Below, piece by piece: positions 1-9,082 of a stretch of 49,047 bases of DNA (position 1 is the stretch's first letter; every line of letters begins with the position of its first letter). The notes under the pieces were generated by a model. That model made no database searches, was not told where the DNA came from, and worked only from the letters and a program-made list of their open reading frames with translations. The position numbers and the translations under genes are program-made. Where the stretch lies: contig CAIMTB010000606.1 of NCBI GenBank assembly GCA_903844265.1, positions 1 through 49,047 on the forward strand, given 5' to 3'. This DNA is from an uncultured Verrucomicrobiota bacterium (GTDB taxonomy: Bacteria > Verrucomicrobiota > Verrucomicrobiia > Limisphaerales > CAIMTB01).

Positions 1-957
1 GGGAAGCGTCCGGCTCCATACCGATCGCCGGGCCTGGGTCGGCAATCGCTCGACCGTCAGGGCGATCAAGGGTCGCGTTCCGCGAATCGGAATCGTCCCG
101 GCGCGGCCGCAGACGACGAATGCATCCGGGTGATCGTCCGCGGCGGGCGGTTCGTACGCAGCGGCGGTCTCCGGGGTCGACATCCGGATGACCAGCGTCT
201 CGCCCCTCAGGAGGGCGTGAAGTTTCAAGGCGGCGAGCTTGTCGGGGTCGGTCGCGCCGTGGATGTGGAATCCCGCTGCCTTCCGGCCGGCCGCCGAGAC
301 GAGGGCGAGGCTGCGTTCGAATGCGGTCTCCTCGGAATCCGCGGTCACGAGGATGGTGCATGCGACCTGTCCCTGGAGGGCCCGGCAGATGCGCCGGACG
401 GCGTCCGTGGCGAGCCATTCCTCGAGCCCGTGGAGGTGCGGCGGAGATTCGTGACGTGCGAAGCCGGCAGGCCAGAGGTCGCATCCATGCAGGGCGGGCC
501 AGAGCGCTTCTGCGGGTTCGAGATTGCGCTCGAAGAACGGTGCGTCCCCCACGACGCGGACGGCTCTCGAACGACACAGCGCGCTGGAGGTGAACCATGA
601 CAGGAACCCGGGCCGGTTGGAGCGATGCAGCAGCTGCGCCGCCAACCCCGCGGTGGGCCTCGGTTCGCCGCGGGGATTCAGCACCCGCAGGACGGCGGCA
701 TAACCCTCGTGCTCGTCCGGCATGAGGGCGAGGCGCAGAAGTTCCACCTCGGCCGATGTCCATCCGAGCCGGGTCGCGATTCGCGAAGTCCCGTCGATGG
801 CCGTGTCGGTGACGGTTTCCTCCGTGACCCGGGCCGCGCCCCGCAGAAACTCGAGTCCCTGCGCGAGGGCGCCTTCCGGTTTCGGGAAGACCTCCGACAG
901 GTATTCCTCCAACCGCACCGCACTGCGGCCGATCTGCCTGGAAAGCGCGTCGCTCAT
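1..957 (-). CDS. eCIS AAA+ ATPase (Pvc15/Afp15-like), N-terminal part, cut by window edge
   Basis: An uninterrupted frame of 319 codons starts at ATG 957-955 and runs off the left edge without a stop. Its ATG overlaps the TGA of the gene before it (ATGA), so it is the next gene of the injection-system operon. The visible part reads as a small helical domain, then a winged-helix-like stretch around residues 60-110 (RLGWTSAEVELLRLAL, then a PTAGLAAQLL segment), then an alpha/beta domain around 195-300 with strands such as ACTILVTAD and ETLVIRM. This layout matches the N-terminal half of the large ATPases at the end of eCIS operons, thought to act in assembly or disassembly. The Walker A/B module expected in the C-terminal half lies outside the window, so the ATPase call rests on layout and gene order. 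Confidence 0.72.
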   Translation of the reverse strand, partial: MSDALSRQIGRSAVRLEEYLSEVFPKPEGALAQGLEFLRGAARVTEETVTDTAIDGTSRIATRLGWTSAEVELLRLALMPDEHEGYAAVLRVLNPRGEPRPTAGLAAQLLHRSNRPGFLSWFTSSALCRSRAVRVVGDAPFFERNLEPAEALWPALHGCDLWPAGFARHESPPHLHGLEEWLATDAVRRICRALQGQVACTILVTADSEETAFERSLALVSAAGRKAAGFHIHGATDPDKLAALKLHALLRGETLVIRMSTPETAAAYEPPAADDHPDAFVVCGRAGTIPIRGTRPLIALTVERLPTQARRSVWSRTLP

Positions 958-2549
958 TCGTCGCCGAATCGGAATTTCATCACCACGCCGAGCCAGCTCA
1001 CAGGGCCGGGATCCACGTCGAGAGCCGTACGCCGGATATCCGTTGAGACCGCGTCGGCCGGGAAATTCACCTCGATCCACCCCGGATCGGCGACGATCAC
1101 GGCGGTTCTCCGGCACAACCAGTCGAGTCGCTCCTCCGGTGGCACCTCGAGGTTGCCGAGGCGCGTGACGAGGAGTTGCTCGAGTTCGTCCGCGATGGTC
1201 GTGAGGGCGAGGGTTTCCTTTTCGTCCAGGGGTTCCTCCTCGAAGTCCGGGGGGACGGCGTCGGGTGGGAAGCCGGAGAAGGCGAGCGCGGCGGGGTCGG
1301 AGGTGGTTGTCCCGGCGAGGCGCGCCGCCAGCCGGCAAAGGATCCCGCGGAAGCTCCGATGCTCGAACGAGGCGAGAATCCGCCTCGGGAGATCGAGGGG
1401 GACGAACAGGTTCAGCAGGAACAACAGCCCGCCGTGGCCGGTCGATCCCGTGTGTTGAAAACCGCCGCTGGCAGTTCCCACGGCGTGCGGCGGGACAACC
1501 GATTTCGTGGGGTTGCTCCTATTCTCGATGGCCGCTCCGTCGCGTGTGGAGGGTGGGCCGTCGGTCCCTGATGACGGCGGATCCATGCGTCCTTGGCTGA
1601 GCCTCCGCGCAAGGGCATCCACGGTGGCGAGAACGACATCCGGGGGCTCTCCGGCGAGAGCGGGCGTGGATTCGAGCAGGACGAAGACGGCGGCAAAGCG
1701 CTCTTTTCCCTCGGGCCACTCGAGCCGTTGGAAGACTTCCGCCAGCCTGGATGTGGCCGCGATGCGACGCGCTGAGGCGGGGCTTGCGGTGGGACAATCT
1801 GGAGCCTGCGAGCTGCGTGTCCGGCCGAGGCGGGTGACCTGCTCGAACGCCCTCCAGGTGACCGAGGCGTGGACCGCCTCGAGGCCTGCGTTCACGAGGG
1901 CGAGCCACTGCCGTTCGGTGAGGCGTCGCGCCAGTTGCCCGAGCGCCGCGGGGTCTTGTCGGGCGAGGGTTGCGAGCGTCGGCACCACGGTTTGCGGTTC
2001 GCGTGCCAGGACGCGAACCCACTCGCGCACGGCGTCCTCGGGTGGGTTTTGTTCGTCGATCGACCCCAGGTTGAGCTGGGTCCAGGCCCAGGCATGACGC
2101 AGGTCCTGGTTCGCCACGCCGCGTGCCATGTCGACGAGGGCCGCAAGGGGCGAAGCAAAGCACACGATCTCGATTTCCCCTCGCGGGTTGGAGGCGCCTT
2201 CCCCGGCGATCGAATCAAACGACACCCTCGTCTCGGACACGGCGGCAGAAGGGGTTCCGGCCGCCTCGATCGCCCGACGGATCGAGCGTGCCAGAGCTTC
2301 GCTCCACTGCCCGGTGATCCATCCTTCGGAGCTCCCGGCCCGGAGCTTCACGGGCACGCTCAACCTGCGGATGCACACCTCCGCACGACCGATGCCGCCC
2401 AGGTTTTCCAGAGCCCGCTCGAGCGCAGACGCGAGCGGCCCACGTGCGATCCGCTCAAGCTGCTGGCGCCGCAGCGCTGCCCCGGGCGGGAGTCGGAACC
2501 TCGAGGAGAGTCGGTGAATGTGAAGGGAGGTCATGGCTGGCACGCGCAT
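954..2549 (-). CDS. Probable contractile injection system tape-measure protein (Pvc14-like)
   Basis: This 531-residue protein sits directly before the ATPase, where Pvc14/Afp14 tape-measure proteins sit in known eCIS operons. In the known family this protein is thought to set tube length and cap the growing tube. The first ~130 residues carry the family-style opening (LHIHRLSSRFRLP, then LASALERALENLGG and a beta strand AEVCIRRLSVPVKL). The rest is helix-rich, with tryptophan-containing helices near RHAWAWTQLNLG and VREWVRVLA, and a low-complexity stretch around residues 330-375. I chose ATG 2549, two bases after the previous stop. ATG 2534 (MTSLHIH) is an equally credible start. No membrane segment is evident. 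The family assignment is from pattern recognition only; it could instead be another large eCIS structural protein. Confidence 0.58.
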   Translation of the reverse strand: MRVPAMTSLHIHRLSSRFRLPPGAALRRQQLERIARGPLASALERALENLGGIGRAEVCIRRLSVPVKLRAGSSEGWITGQWSEALARSIRRAIEAAGTPSAAVSETRVSFDSIAGEGASNPRGEIEIVCFASPLAALVDMARGVANQDLRHAWAWTQLNLGSIDEQNPPEDAVREWVRVLAREPQTVVPTLATLARQDPAALGQLARRLTERQWLALVNAGLEAVHASVTWRAFEQVTRLGRTRSSQAPDCPTASPASARRIAATSRLAEVFQRLEWPEGKERFAAVFVLLESTPALAGEPPDVVLATVDALARRLSQGRMDPPSSGTDGPPSTRDGAAIENRSNPTKSVVPPHAVGTASGGFQHTGSTGHGGLLFLLNLFVPLDLPRRILASFEHRSFRGILCRLAARLAGTTTSDPAALAFSGFPPDAVPPDFEEEPLDEKETLALTTIADELEQLLVTRLGNLEVPPEERLDWLCRRTAVIVADPGWIEVNFPADAVSTDIRRTALDVDPGPVSWLGVVMKFRFGDE

Positions 2550-2551
2550 GT

Positions 2552-4867
2552 TCAACCGGGGCGGAAATCCTCGCCGAGCCGGCTGGCGCCCGGCCGGACC
2601 CCGGGGGCGGGTCGACCCACGACGGTTCCACGCCCCAGGAATGAACTGCCGGTTCGCAGTTTCTGGAATCCTCCCGTGCGTCCCACCCGCGAGGTGAGCC
2701 CAACGTGAAGGCCGCGCCCGACACGCATGCCCGCGCCGACGGTGCAGACGTCGACCACGGTGTGGGCCGGGCGGTGAACCTCGAGGATGTTGTCGACCAC
2801 CGATGCGGCTTCCTCGGAGAGGCTCGTCGGGAGGATGACGGAGAACCGGTGGGCGTGGGTGGCGAAGGCATCGGCCGCCGAACCCCCAGCGAACATCGCC
2901 GTGTCCTCGCCAATCGCGCCCCCGACCCGAAAACCGGCGCCCAGCACCGACGTCGAAGCCGTCGCGCCATCCTCGCCGAGGATCGCGCCACCCATTCCGC
3001 GCAGCCGGAATTTCTCGAGCAGGATGGGAGTGACGCCGAGATAGATTTCCAGGAAACGCCGGATGCTGGCCAGGGTTCCACGGAACCGGAAGAGTTGGGC
3101 CGCCTCCTCGATCAGGGTCGGCCTCACATCCGCCGTGATTCCGCCCGGCCTTGGCGCGTGGGCAAGTCGCTCGTCGAGCACCAGACCCACGAAGCCGGCG
3201 AGCCAAGGCAGAGCCTCGGGGGGCGCGCTGCGTGGGTCGAGGAGCGCCCGGCGTGCGTCGGCCCGGGCCTCCAGGTCGCCGAGGGTTCCCTCGAACAACG
3301 CGAGGAATCGCTGCAGGAACGCGGTGGACCCGGTGCCCCGGGAATAGATGCCCGGGATTCGTCGGAGATAGTCGTGGGCGGGATGCTCGACGCGAACGGC
3401 CCGCAGGCGCGGGGTGACACGTGTGTTTCCCGACAGTTCGATCCGGACCCAGAGATAGCGCCCCGGATCCGCGATGATCGGAGCCTCGTAGGTTCCGAAG
3501 TTGTCGTCGTCCAGGCGCTGGATCCAGGGCCATTCCATCCCCGTCTCGCGCCGATGAAGCGACTGGGCTGGAATCGCTTCAAGCGCCGCGGCGAGCGACT
3601 GCGGCGGCAGCGGTGGACTGAGCTCGGGATGCGGCGGCGTGCCTGGATCGTTCGAGGGCGGGAAATGCACGATCGCGCCGTCCCCAGGTGGATCATCGGT
3701 GGCGATGCAGCGCACGCGGATGCTGGTTTCGCCAGGAATGCAGGCATCCAGGAAGACCCGGCCCCAAGGGGTCCGGAACTCACCCGAATCCAGACGGAAG
3801 GTCGTCACGGCCCCGATGTCCTCGAACCGCAGGCGTGCCGCCACGGCATGACGAAAGGTCCCGCCAGGCGCCTCCGGTCGGGCCAGGGTCCAGAATCCAA
3901 TCCTCCCGTCCGGCGTGCGCACGATGCCGCGGCCGTCATAGTGACGCGCAAGCAACGGCGGGATCGCCGCGATGCCCTCGGGACCCGGGATGAACCTCAG
4001 GAAGGAATCGCCCGGGCGCCGTGCCACGACCAGGACCACCCCGGCCGCCGACCCGCGGTATTCGGGGACGTCGCCAGGGAACTGGAATTCCAGGTCGGAG
4101 GCGAATGGGACTACAGTTGTGGTCGACGCGGGGGTTCCGTCGGGGAACTCCACGGGAGTCGCCGAATCGGGGCCCCATTTCCAGACCCGCGCCCCGGCCG
4201 TCCCGGCATTCTCGAGGATGAAGAGGGTGCCCTCCGGCGACAGGGCGAGCCGCGATGGGCGGGTGATGGCGGCGGGCCAGGGGAGCAGCTCGGGGTTGAA
4301 TCGGCCACGAAGTCGGATCAGCGCCGGCGGGTCGTCGCACAGGACGAACGCGTTCGAAGGGTCGCACGCGATGTCGACCGGCGCGGCATCGGTGGAGGTC
4401 GTCCCGACGAGTCGCTGGGCCTCCGGATCAACGAACACGATGCGCCGCTTTCCGTGCTCCGCGACGAGCAGGCAGCCCTCGTCGTCATAGCCCATTCCCC
4501 GGGGATCCGACAACGCGGCCGCCCTCGGCGTCTCGCTCGTGAAATCCCCGAGACCCGTGGGCAGCCCGGGGGCGAAGAGGTCGCGGGGTGGGTTTGTCGA
4601 GCGCGCGGGTTTGAAAGGATCGGCCGCCGCCCAGAGCAGTCGTTCGACGCGCCCTTCGTCGGGCACGCCGTGGAAGAGGCGGCAGTGGGAGTCGAAGGCG
4701 AGGCCTGCGCCGTGTGCGATGGAGGCGTCACCTGGGGTCGCGACGAGGTTGTCGTCGGCGTGCCAATGCAACTGGACGACGCCGCCGATCAGCGCGGTCT
4801 CCTCGTGCGAGGCGCGCCGCCATTGGTCCGCGGTGCCGATCAGGGCGAAAGGGCGGGGGGCAGGCAT
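2552..4867 (-). CDS. eCIS tail/baseplate protein (Pvc12-like) fused to an N-terminal beta-propeller
   Basis: This 771-residue protein has three parts. Residues ~1-430 contain repeated blade-like segments (DPRGMGYDDEGCLLVAE, RPSRLALSPEGTLFILE, RGIVRTPDGRIGFWTL), as in NHL/SMP-30-type propellers. Residues ~500-625 form a phage tail protein I/P2-like module (LRRIPGIYSRG, LPWLAGFVGLVLDE, FRGTLASIRRFLEIYLGV), the diagnostic part for Pvc12-type baseplate proteins. The C-terminal ~130 residues are glycine-rich with short repeats (GGAILGEDG, GAGFRVGGAIGED) and may form a beta structure facing outward. It lies four bases downstream of the gpJ-like gene. The role is inferred as a peripheral baseplate component. 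The propeller could serve docking or recognition, which is notable because no separate fibre gene is present. Confidence 0.78.
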   Translation of the reverse strand: MPAPRPFALIGTADQWRRASHEETALIGGVVQLHWHADDNLVATPGDASIAHGAGLAFDSHCRLFHGVPDEGRVERLLWAAADPFKPARSTNPPRDLFAPGLPTGLGDFTSETPRAAALSDPRGMGYDDEGCLLVAEHGKRRIVFVDPEAQRLVGTTSTDAAPVDIACDPSNAFVLCDDPPALIRLRGRFNPELLPWPAAITRPSRLALSPEGTLFILENAGTAGARVWKWGPDSATPVEFPDGTPASTTTVVPFASDLEFQFPGDVPEYRGSAAGVVLVVARRPGDSFLRFIPGPEGIAAIPPLLARHYDGRGIVRTPDGRIGFWTLARPEAPGGTFRHAVAARLRFEDIGAVTTFRLDSGEFRTPWGRVFLDACIPGETSIRVRCIATDDPPGDGAIVHFPPSNDPGTPPHPELSPPLPPQSLAAALEAIPAQSLHRRETGMEWPWIQRLDDDNFGTYEAPIIADPGRYLWVRIELSGNTRVTPRLRAVRVEHPAHDYLRRIPGIYSRGTGSTAFLQRFLALFEGTLGDLEARADARRALLDPRSAPPEALPWLAGFVGLVLDERLAHAPRPGGITADVRPTLIEEAAQLFRFRGTLASIRRFLEIYLGVTPILLEKFRLRGMGGAILGEDGATASTSVLGAGFRVGGAIGEDTAMFAGGSAADAFATHAHRFSVILPTSLSEEAASVVDNILEVHRPAHTVVDVCTVGAGMRVGRGLHVGLTSRVGRTGGFQKLRTGSSFLGRGTVVGRPAPGVRPGASRLGEDFRPG

Positions 4868-4870
4868 GGG

Positions 4871-7072
4871 TCAGCATTCCTCCCGGAGAATGGGAACGGG
4901 TACCGGCACGTCGGGCGTGGAGGGAGGGGCCACGCCCTGTCCCGGAGCGAGCGTTGGGGGTCCGTCCTCGACGGTGATCACCGCCAGTTCGGGCACTTCC
5001 CACGATTCGAGACTGACGGTGCCGGGGATCCAGGACGTTCCATTCCATCCTGCGACGGCGAGGCCGGTGAGGAACTGGACGCCCTCGACCTGGAGAGCGG
5101 CGGCTTCGAGTTCCGGGCCGTAGACGCGACGGCCGAGCGGCCAGCCCTGGCCCTCGGGTCCGTAGGGTGGCAACGGGGCGAGGTATTGTCGGATCACGAG
5201 TTCAACCCAGCGTCGGACGGCCTCGACGCCGTAGCCGGGCTTGGCCTCCAGCCCCACGGCGACGGCGACGCGCCGGTAGGTGGGCGGGATGACGTAGAGC
5301 TCCGTCGTCACCAATCTCCTCGCGTCGAGCCACGCGCACACCGAACGGAGCAGCGTGCGATCGGGAACGGGCGCTGACGGATGGACCGGATCTTCGCGAG
5401 GCCACACCACGACGCTGATCACGCCCGCGGCGTTGGACTGCCGGGTGGGCGGGTGGAACCTGGGCAGGCACTCGGCCCGTCCCACACCGGCCCCCGGCGT
5501 GGCGAGCGCCAGTTCCTGGAAATCGGAGGCTGTCACGGCGCGATCGTGCCTGCGGAATTCCGCGGGAATCCGGCCGAGCGCGTCACGGACCGATTCCGCG
5601 TCCGCACCGCCGCGGGCGCGCAGCGGGTTTCCGCCCTTGATGTCAGGGTGGCTGGTGACCTGGTTGATCGCCTGGGCGGCGACGTTGCCCGTGGTGCCGC
5701 CGCCGTACCGGTATTCCCGGACCCGGATGCGCTGGCCGATCTGCGGTGGGAATCCCTGCAGGCCGTTGCCGAACTTCACCTGGCCACCCTCGCGGTCGAC
5801 GGTGAAATGGCGGTCGTCGCCCCTGCTTGCGTGGAAATCGTCGACCTCGGCCCACGCCTGCCAACCGGCGGGCTCCTCGACCTCGAGGGCGACGCTGCGC
5901 GCGATGATCTGTCCGTTGATCAGGGGGAAGGTCTGGTCCGGTTGGCCGGTTCCCGTTCCGAGGAATTCAGCGCGGGCGCGCTGCGTTTGCGCGACCTCGA
6001 TGGCGTTGATCCCCACGAAGGCGACGCGGCCGAGTTGGCGGAAGCCATTCGTGTCGGGGCGGAAGGCCTTCACCCAGAGGAGGACCCGGGCCTCGGCGGA
6101 TTCATCCAGCGCCGGCGGCCATGGGCCGGTGCCGCGGAGGTCGGGATCGGTGATCGTTGGCCGGCGGAGATCCCCGGGTTCCTTGGGGAGTCGAATCCGG
6201 ATGACCCCTTCCTGCGTGAGCCCGCGCGAGGTGTCGCCCTCGACCGCGAGGCTGCGGAATACGGGTTGACCCTTGGCGTCGGTGCCGGCGGAGACCTGCC
6301 ACTCGAGCGGCGGCGAGGGCGGTGGGGCGCTGACGCCGGGCGAGGGGGTGACCTCGCCCAGGCTAGGAAAGGTGGGGTCAGGAATGAAGCCGATGTTCAG
6401 GAGCGCGTCGGTGTAGTTCTTGAGATCACGGTTGTAGTCCGTGTCGTCCTTCGGCGGTTTCGGGAGCAGGAGCGCGATCCAGAGTGTCTGGTCGACGGTG
6501 GCCCCGAAATCCACCGCTGGCAGCTCGAGATCGACGGTCCGGTTTTCATAGAACGCCGCGGCCTGTCCCGGCTTCAGCCCGCCCAGCGCGTCGAGCGTGC
6601 GGATGGCAAACTCGTGGACGTCCGGCTCCGTCGTGGGGTCCGGTGGCGAGGCGCGGACCCTGCCGACGGCGATGGCGGAGAGCGGCCATACCCGGGTCTC
6701 GGTCTGGGATTCGAAGGGAACGCTGCCTGCCTTGAGCTGTGAACCGATCGCGACCAGCGCGCCGGTAAGCGCGCCCTTGCCGTCGGGGACGAGCTTGTCG
6801 GTGGTGAGCGTGACCAGTGCGTTGGCAGGGCAGGCGGGACGCAGCGGAATCTGGAGCAGTCGGAGGAACTCCAGCCGCGCCGATTCGGGAATCTGGTTGA
6901 ATCGGAAGAGCAGGTTTTCGCCGAGGAAAGCGAACAGCTCGATCAGCGTGATGCCGGGATCGGACGCGTTGAAGTCGGTCCACTCCGGCGTGTAGACGGG
7001 GATGCGACGGACGAGTTCGTCGCGCAGTTGCTGGTAGGATCGGTCGTCGAGGATGGGAGCGGGGATGGGCAT
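4871..7072 (-). CDS. Baseplate assembly protein J-like (Pvc11/gp6-like)
   Basis: This 733-residue protein opens with the segment typical of large eCIS gpJ-like wedge proteins: ILDDRSYQQLRDELVRRI, then IPVYTPEWTDFNASDPGI and IELFAFLGENLLFRFNQI. The C-terminal third carries the gpJ core: RVREYRYGGGTTGNVAAQAI, a DALGRIPAEFRRHDRAVTA segment, and VVVWPREDP before a final ferredoxin-like part. In phage tails and eCIS, gp6/gpJ homologues form the wedge ring linking the sheath base to the hub. Length is usual for the eCIS version. ATG 7072 lies six bases after the gp25 stop. Confidence is high for family and moderate for the exact Pvc number. Confidence 0.88.
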   Translation of the reverse strand: MPIPAPILDDRSYQQLRDELVRRIPVYTPEWTDFNASDPGITLIELFAFLGENLLFRFNQIPESARLEFLRLLQIPLRPACPANALVTLTTDKLVPDGKGALTGALVAIGSQLKAGSVPFESQTETRVWPLSAIAVGRVRASPPDPTTEPDVHEFAIRTLDALGGLKPGQAAAFYENRTVDLELPAVDFGATVDQTLWIALLLPKPPKDDTDYNRDLKNYTDALLNIGFIPDPTFPSLGEVTPSPGVSAPPPSPPLEWQVSAGTDAKGQPVFRSLAVEGDTSRGLTQEGVIRIRLPKEPGDLRRPTITDPDLRGTGPWPPALDESAEARVLLWVKAFRPDTNGFRQLGRVAFVGINAIEVAQTQRARAEFLGTGTGQPDQTFPLINGQIIARSVALEVEEPAGWQAWAEVDDFHASRGDDRHFTVDREGGQVKFGNGLQGFPPQIGQRIRVREYRYGGGTTGNVAAQAINQVTSHPDIKGGNPLRARGGADAESVRDALGRIPAEFRRHDRAVTASDFQELALATPGAGVGRAECLPRFHPPTRQSNAAGVISVVVWPREDPVHPSAPVPDRTLLRSVCAWLDARRLVTTELYVIPPTYRRVAVAVGLEAKPGYGVEAVRRWVELVIRQYLAPLPPYGPEGQGWPLGRRVYGPELEAAALQVEGVQFLTGLAVAGWNGTSWIPGTVSLESWEVPELAVITVEDGPPTLAPGQGVAPPSTPDVPVPVPILREEC

Positions 7073-7078
7073 GGCGCA

Positions 7079-7468
7079 TCACTCCAGGTAGAACGGGTAC
7101 ACGAGGTTGTCTTTCCGGCCGTCGAGTCGGTGCGCGTAGGCGATCCGGATCAGGATCATCGACGGGTCGTCGCCCGGGTCGACGCCCACCGTCTCGAGGC
7201 GGATCCGGGGCTCGAAATTCTCCAGCGCTTTTTCCACATCCCGCCGGATCAGGGCGCGCGTCGCCGAGGTGTTCGGTTTCATCAGGTGCCGGCGAAGGCC
7301 GCACCCGAACGTCGGGCGCATCAGCCGTTCCCCCGGCTCCGTCTCCAGGATCAGCTGGATGGATTGGCGGACGACGTCGTCGGCGTCGAGGTACAGGAGG
7401 CGGCCCGACCGAAGGTCCGGGGCGAGCGGGAACGAGACGCCTCTGCCGAGTTGTTGGAGGGGTGACAT
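7079..7468 (-). CDS. GPW/gp25 family baseplate wedge protein (Pvc9-like)
   Basis: At 129 residues this is the usual length for gp25-type proteins. The core signature is present: DDVVRQSIQLILETEPGERL followed by MRPTFGCGLRRHLMKPN, then a helix with ALIRRDVEKALENFEPRI and closing strands (SMILIRIAYAHRL, DNLVYPFYLE). The EPGERLMRP-type motif is the family hallmark; gp25 clamps the sheath to the wedge and starts sheath assembly. The ATG overlaps the stop of the preceding gene (ATGA), indicating translational coupling inside the operon. Confidence 0.92.
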   Translation of the reverse strand: MSPLQQLGRGVSFPLAPDLRSGRLLYLDADDVVRQSIQLILETEPGERLMRPTFGCGLRRHLMKPNTSATRALIRRDVEKALENFEPRIRLETVGVDPGDDPSMILIRIAYAHRLDGRKDNLVYPFYLE

Positions 7469-9078
7469 CAGGTGTGCACGTCAATGCGGGCTTCGTATTC
7501 GGGGCGCGGGAGCTCGGGGAAATCCCGCGGGATCGACTTGCCCGGGCCGGTGGGCGGGGACACTTCGAACGGGGCGGGAACGCTGGCGGAAAAGTCCGAG
7601 GACTGCGTCATGACGAGGTCGAAGAGCTCCTTCTTGCCTGCGCCGGTGGAGGTGTTGACGACGGCTCCGAAGGGCTTGCCGGTGGCGGGATCGGTGACCG
7701 CCTTCAGGTCGGCGAGGAGCGTGCCGGTGATCTTGAGGTCGGCGTCGAACTCGGTGTCGATGCCCCCGATGGCGTCCAGCTGCAGGGCGAGCCCGGCATT
7801 GAGTTCCAGGCTTGGGGGAATGCAGAACTTCAGCTTCAGGAGGAACCAGAGTCCGAACAGGAGCGTCACGATGGGCAGGAAGAGTCGGAAGACGAACGAC
7901 GCGACGAGGGTGATCAACGGGATCGAGAAACTGCAGATCGCGGCGTTCGGCGCTCCGGGGCTGGCGCTCGAGGGGTCCGAGCCGCTGAGGGAGAAGGGAA
8001 GGTTGGACGCGGCCGGCGAGATGAGCCGGACCGGCGCCCCTTGCCCGGGTTTCAAGCGGGCGGCCTGGGCCTCCAGGGCCGGGAGGTCGGGCATCAGGAT
8101 GTTGATGGGACGATGGCTCGTGCCGGTGAGATCGAAGGGTGCCGCCAGTTGGTAGGGCTCGGTGGGCAGGCTCCACATCAGCGCACCATGGCAGTCGTTG
8201 CGCCGCCCGAGCTTGGGGCACGGGAAGTGGTGCCGGCGGACGAAGCAGCGGATTTCGTAGAGGGAACGGTCGTCGAACTGGGGGTTGCCGCGCGTGTCGG
8301 TGGCGCTGCTGCCGGTGGGCACGAGCCCGAAGTAGAGCGTTCGCCCGCCGCTGCTGTGGTCCTTGATCGCGGGGTCGGGCACCAGGGGATAGAGCGGGAA
8401 GATCTGCTCGTCGATCGACTGCGGGAGCGGCGCTGTTTCCTGCCAGCTGCCGACGCCCTTGGCGGTGCCGGGAACCCAGCCCTGCTTGACGAAGCGGACG
8501 CCGTGCTCGAGCGCGACGGCTTCAAGCTGGCTTTGGGCGGTGCGGAAGCTGGTCTCGATCCCGGCTCGGACGCCCAGGCGCGCGCCGAGTTTCATCCCGG
8601 GCGGCATCTCCTCTAGTTGGGCCAGGCGCGCCTGGTTCCATGCGATGGCTTGCAGCGGCTTGCGCACGGCCTGGCGGGCCGGATCGCTCATCAGGATCTG
8701 GCGACGCCGGACGACGAAGCCCGCCTCGCACACCGCGTCGCGCGTGGTGTTGGGAAATCCCGGCTCGTCGCAGTGGAGCTCGCAGACCACCAGGTAGAAC
8801 CTCTTGTGCGTGTCGAGGTAGAGCTTCCGAAGCCCGGTCGAGGTCATCCCGTAGCGCGGCCCGCTGCCGGCCGGGCGCGGGATGATCTGTTGGACGATGT
8901 CGTCGGGCTCGATGAACTTCAGCGACCGTTGCGGGTCCGCAAGAAACTCACGGACGAGGTCGGAGCTGTCGTACTTCTGGAAGGCGGGGCGCTCCTGACG
9001 TCCGACGTTGGAATCACTCGGATCCTTCCACCGGTACCAGGGTCCGGTGAGCGTCCACGGATGGCGGTCGGTGTTCAC
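7468..9078 (-). CDS. eCIS protein with a long hydrophobic segment; possible CisA-type membrane adaptor
   Basis: This 536-residue protein sits between the gpV-like and gp25 genes. Residues ~1-370 look soluble and mixed alpha/beta, with an FYLVVCELHCDEPGF strand and cysteine/histidine-rich patches (RRHHFPCPKLGRR). Residues ~379-417 are strongly hydrophobic (SIPLITLVASFVFRLF, then PIVTLLFGLWFLL), long enough for one long or two short membrane passes. About 120 soluble residues follow, ending in a proline-rich tail. A membrane segment is unexpected in a tail structural protein. In Streptomyces systems, CisA is a cluster-encoded protein with a predicted transmembrane segment that links contracted particles to the cytoplasmic membrane and is needed for cell death. 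The parallel is inferred from layout and context, not alignment. No N-terminal signal peptide is seen. Confidence 0.5.
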   Translation of the reverse strand: MNTDRHPWTLTGPWYRWKDPSDSNVGRQERPAFQKYDSSDLVREFLADPQRSLKFIEPDDIVQQIIPRPAGSGPRYGMTSTGLRKLYLDTHKRFYLVVCELHCDEPGFPNTTRDAVCEAGFVVRRRQILMSDPARQAVRKPLQAIAWNQARLAQLEEMPPGMKLGARLGVRAGIETSFRTAQSQLEAVALEHGVRFVKQGWVPGTAKGVGSWQETAPLPQSIDEQIFPLYPLVPDPAIKDHSSGGRTLYFGLVPTGSSATDTRGNPQFDDRSLYEIRCFVRRHHFPCPKLGRRNDCHGALMWSLPTEPYQLAAPFDLTGTSHRPINILMPDLPALEAQAARLKPGQGAPVRLISPAASNLPFSLSGSDPSSASPGAPNAAICSFSIPLITLVASFVFRLFLPIVTLLFGLWFLLKLKFCIPPSLELNAGLALQLDAIGGIDTEFDADLKITGTLLADLKAVTDPATGKPFGAVVNTSTGAGKKELFDLVMTQSSDFSASVPAPFEVSPPTGPGKSIPRDFPELPRPEYEARIDVHT

Positions 9079-9082
9079 GTGC

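Noticed and set aside
12-956. Plus-strand frames at the left edge as independent genes
   Set aside because: The minus strand carries an uninterrupted 319-codon frame coupled to the operon; the plus frames have no protein-like character.
2705-5377. Long plus-strand open frame (~890 codons) opposite the Pvc12-like and gpJ-like genes
   Set aside because: It is antisense to two genes with clear family motifs and its product is a low-complexity G/R/E/D-rich string typical of a high-GC shadow frame.
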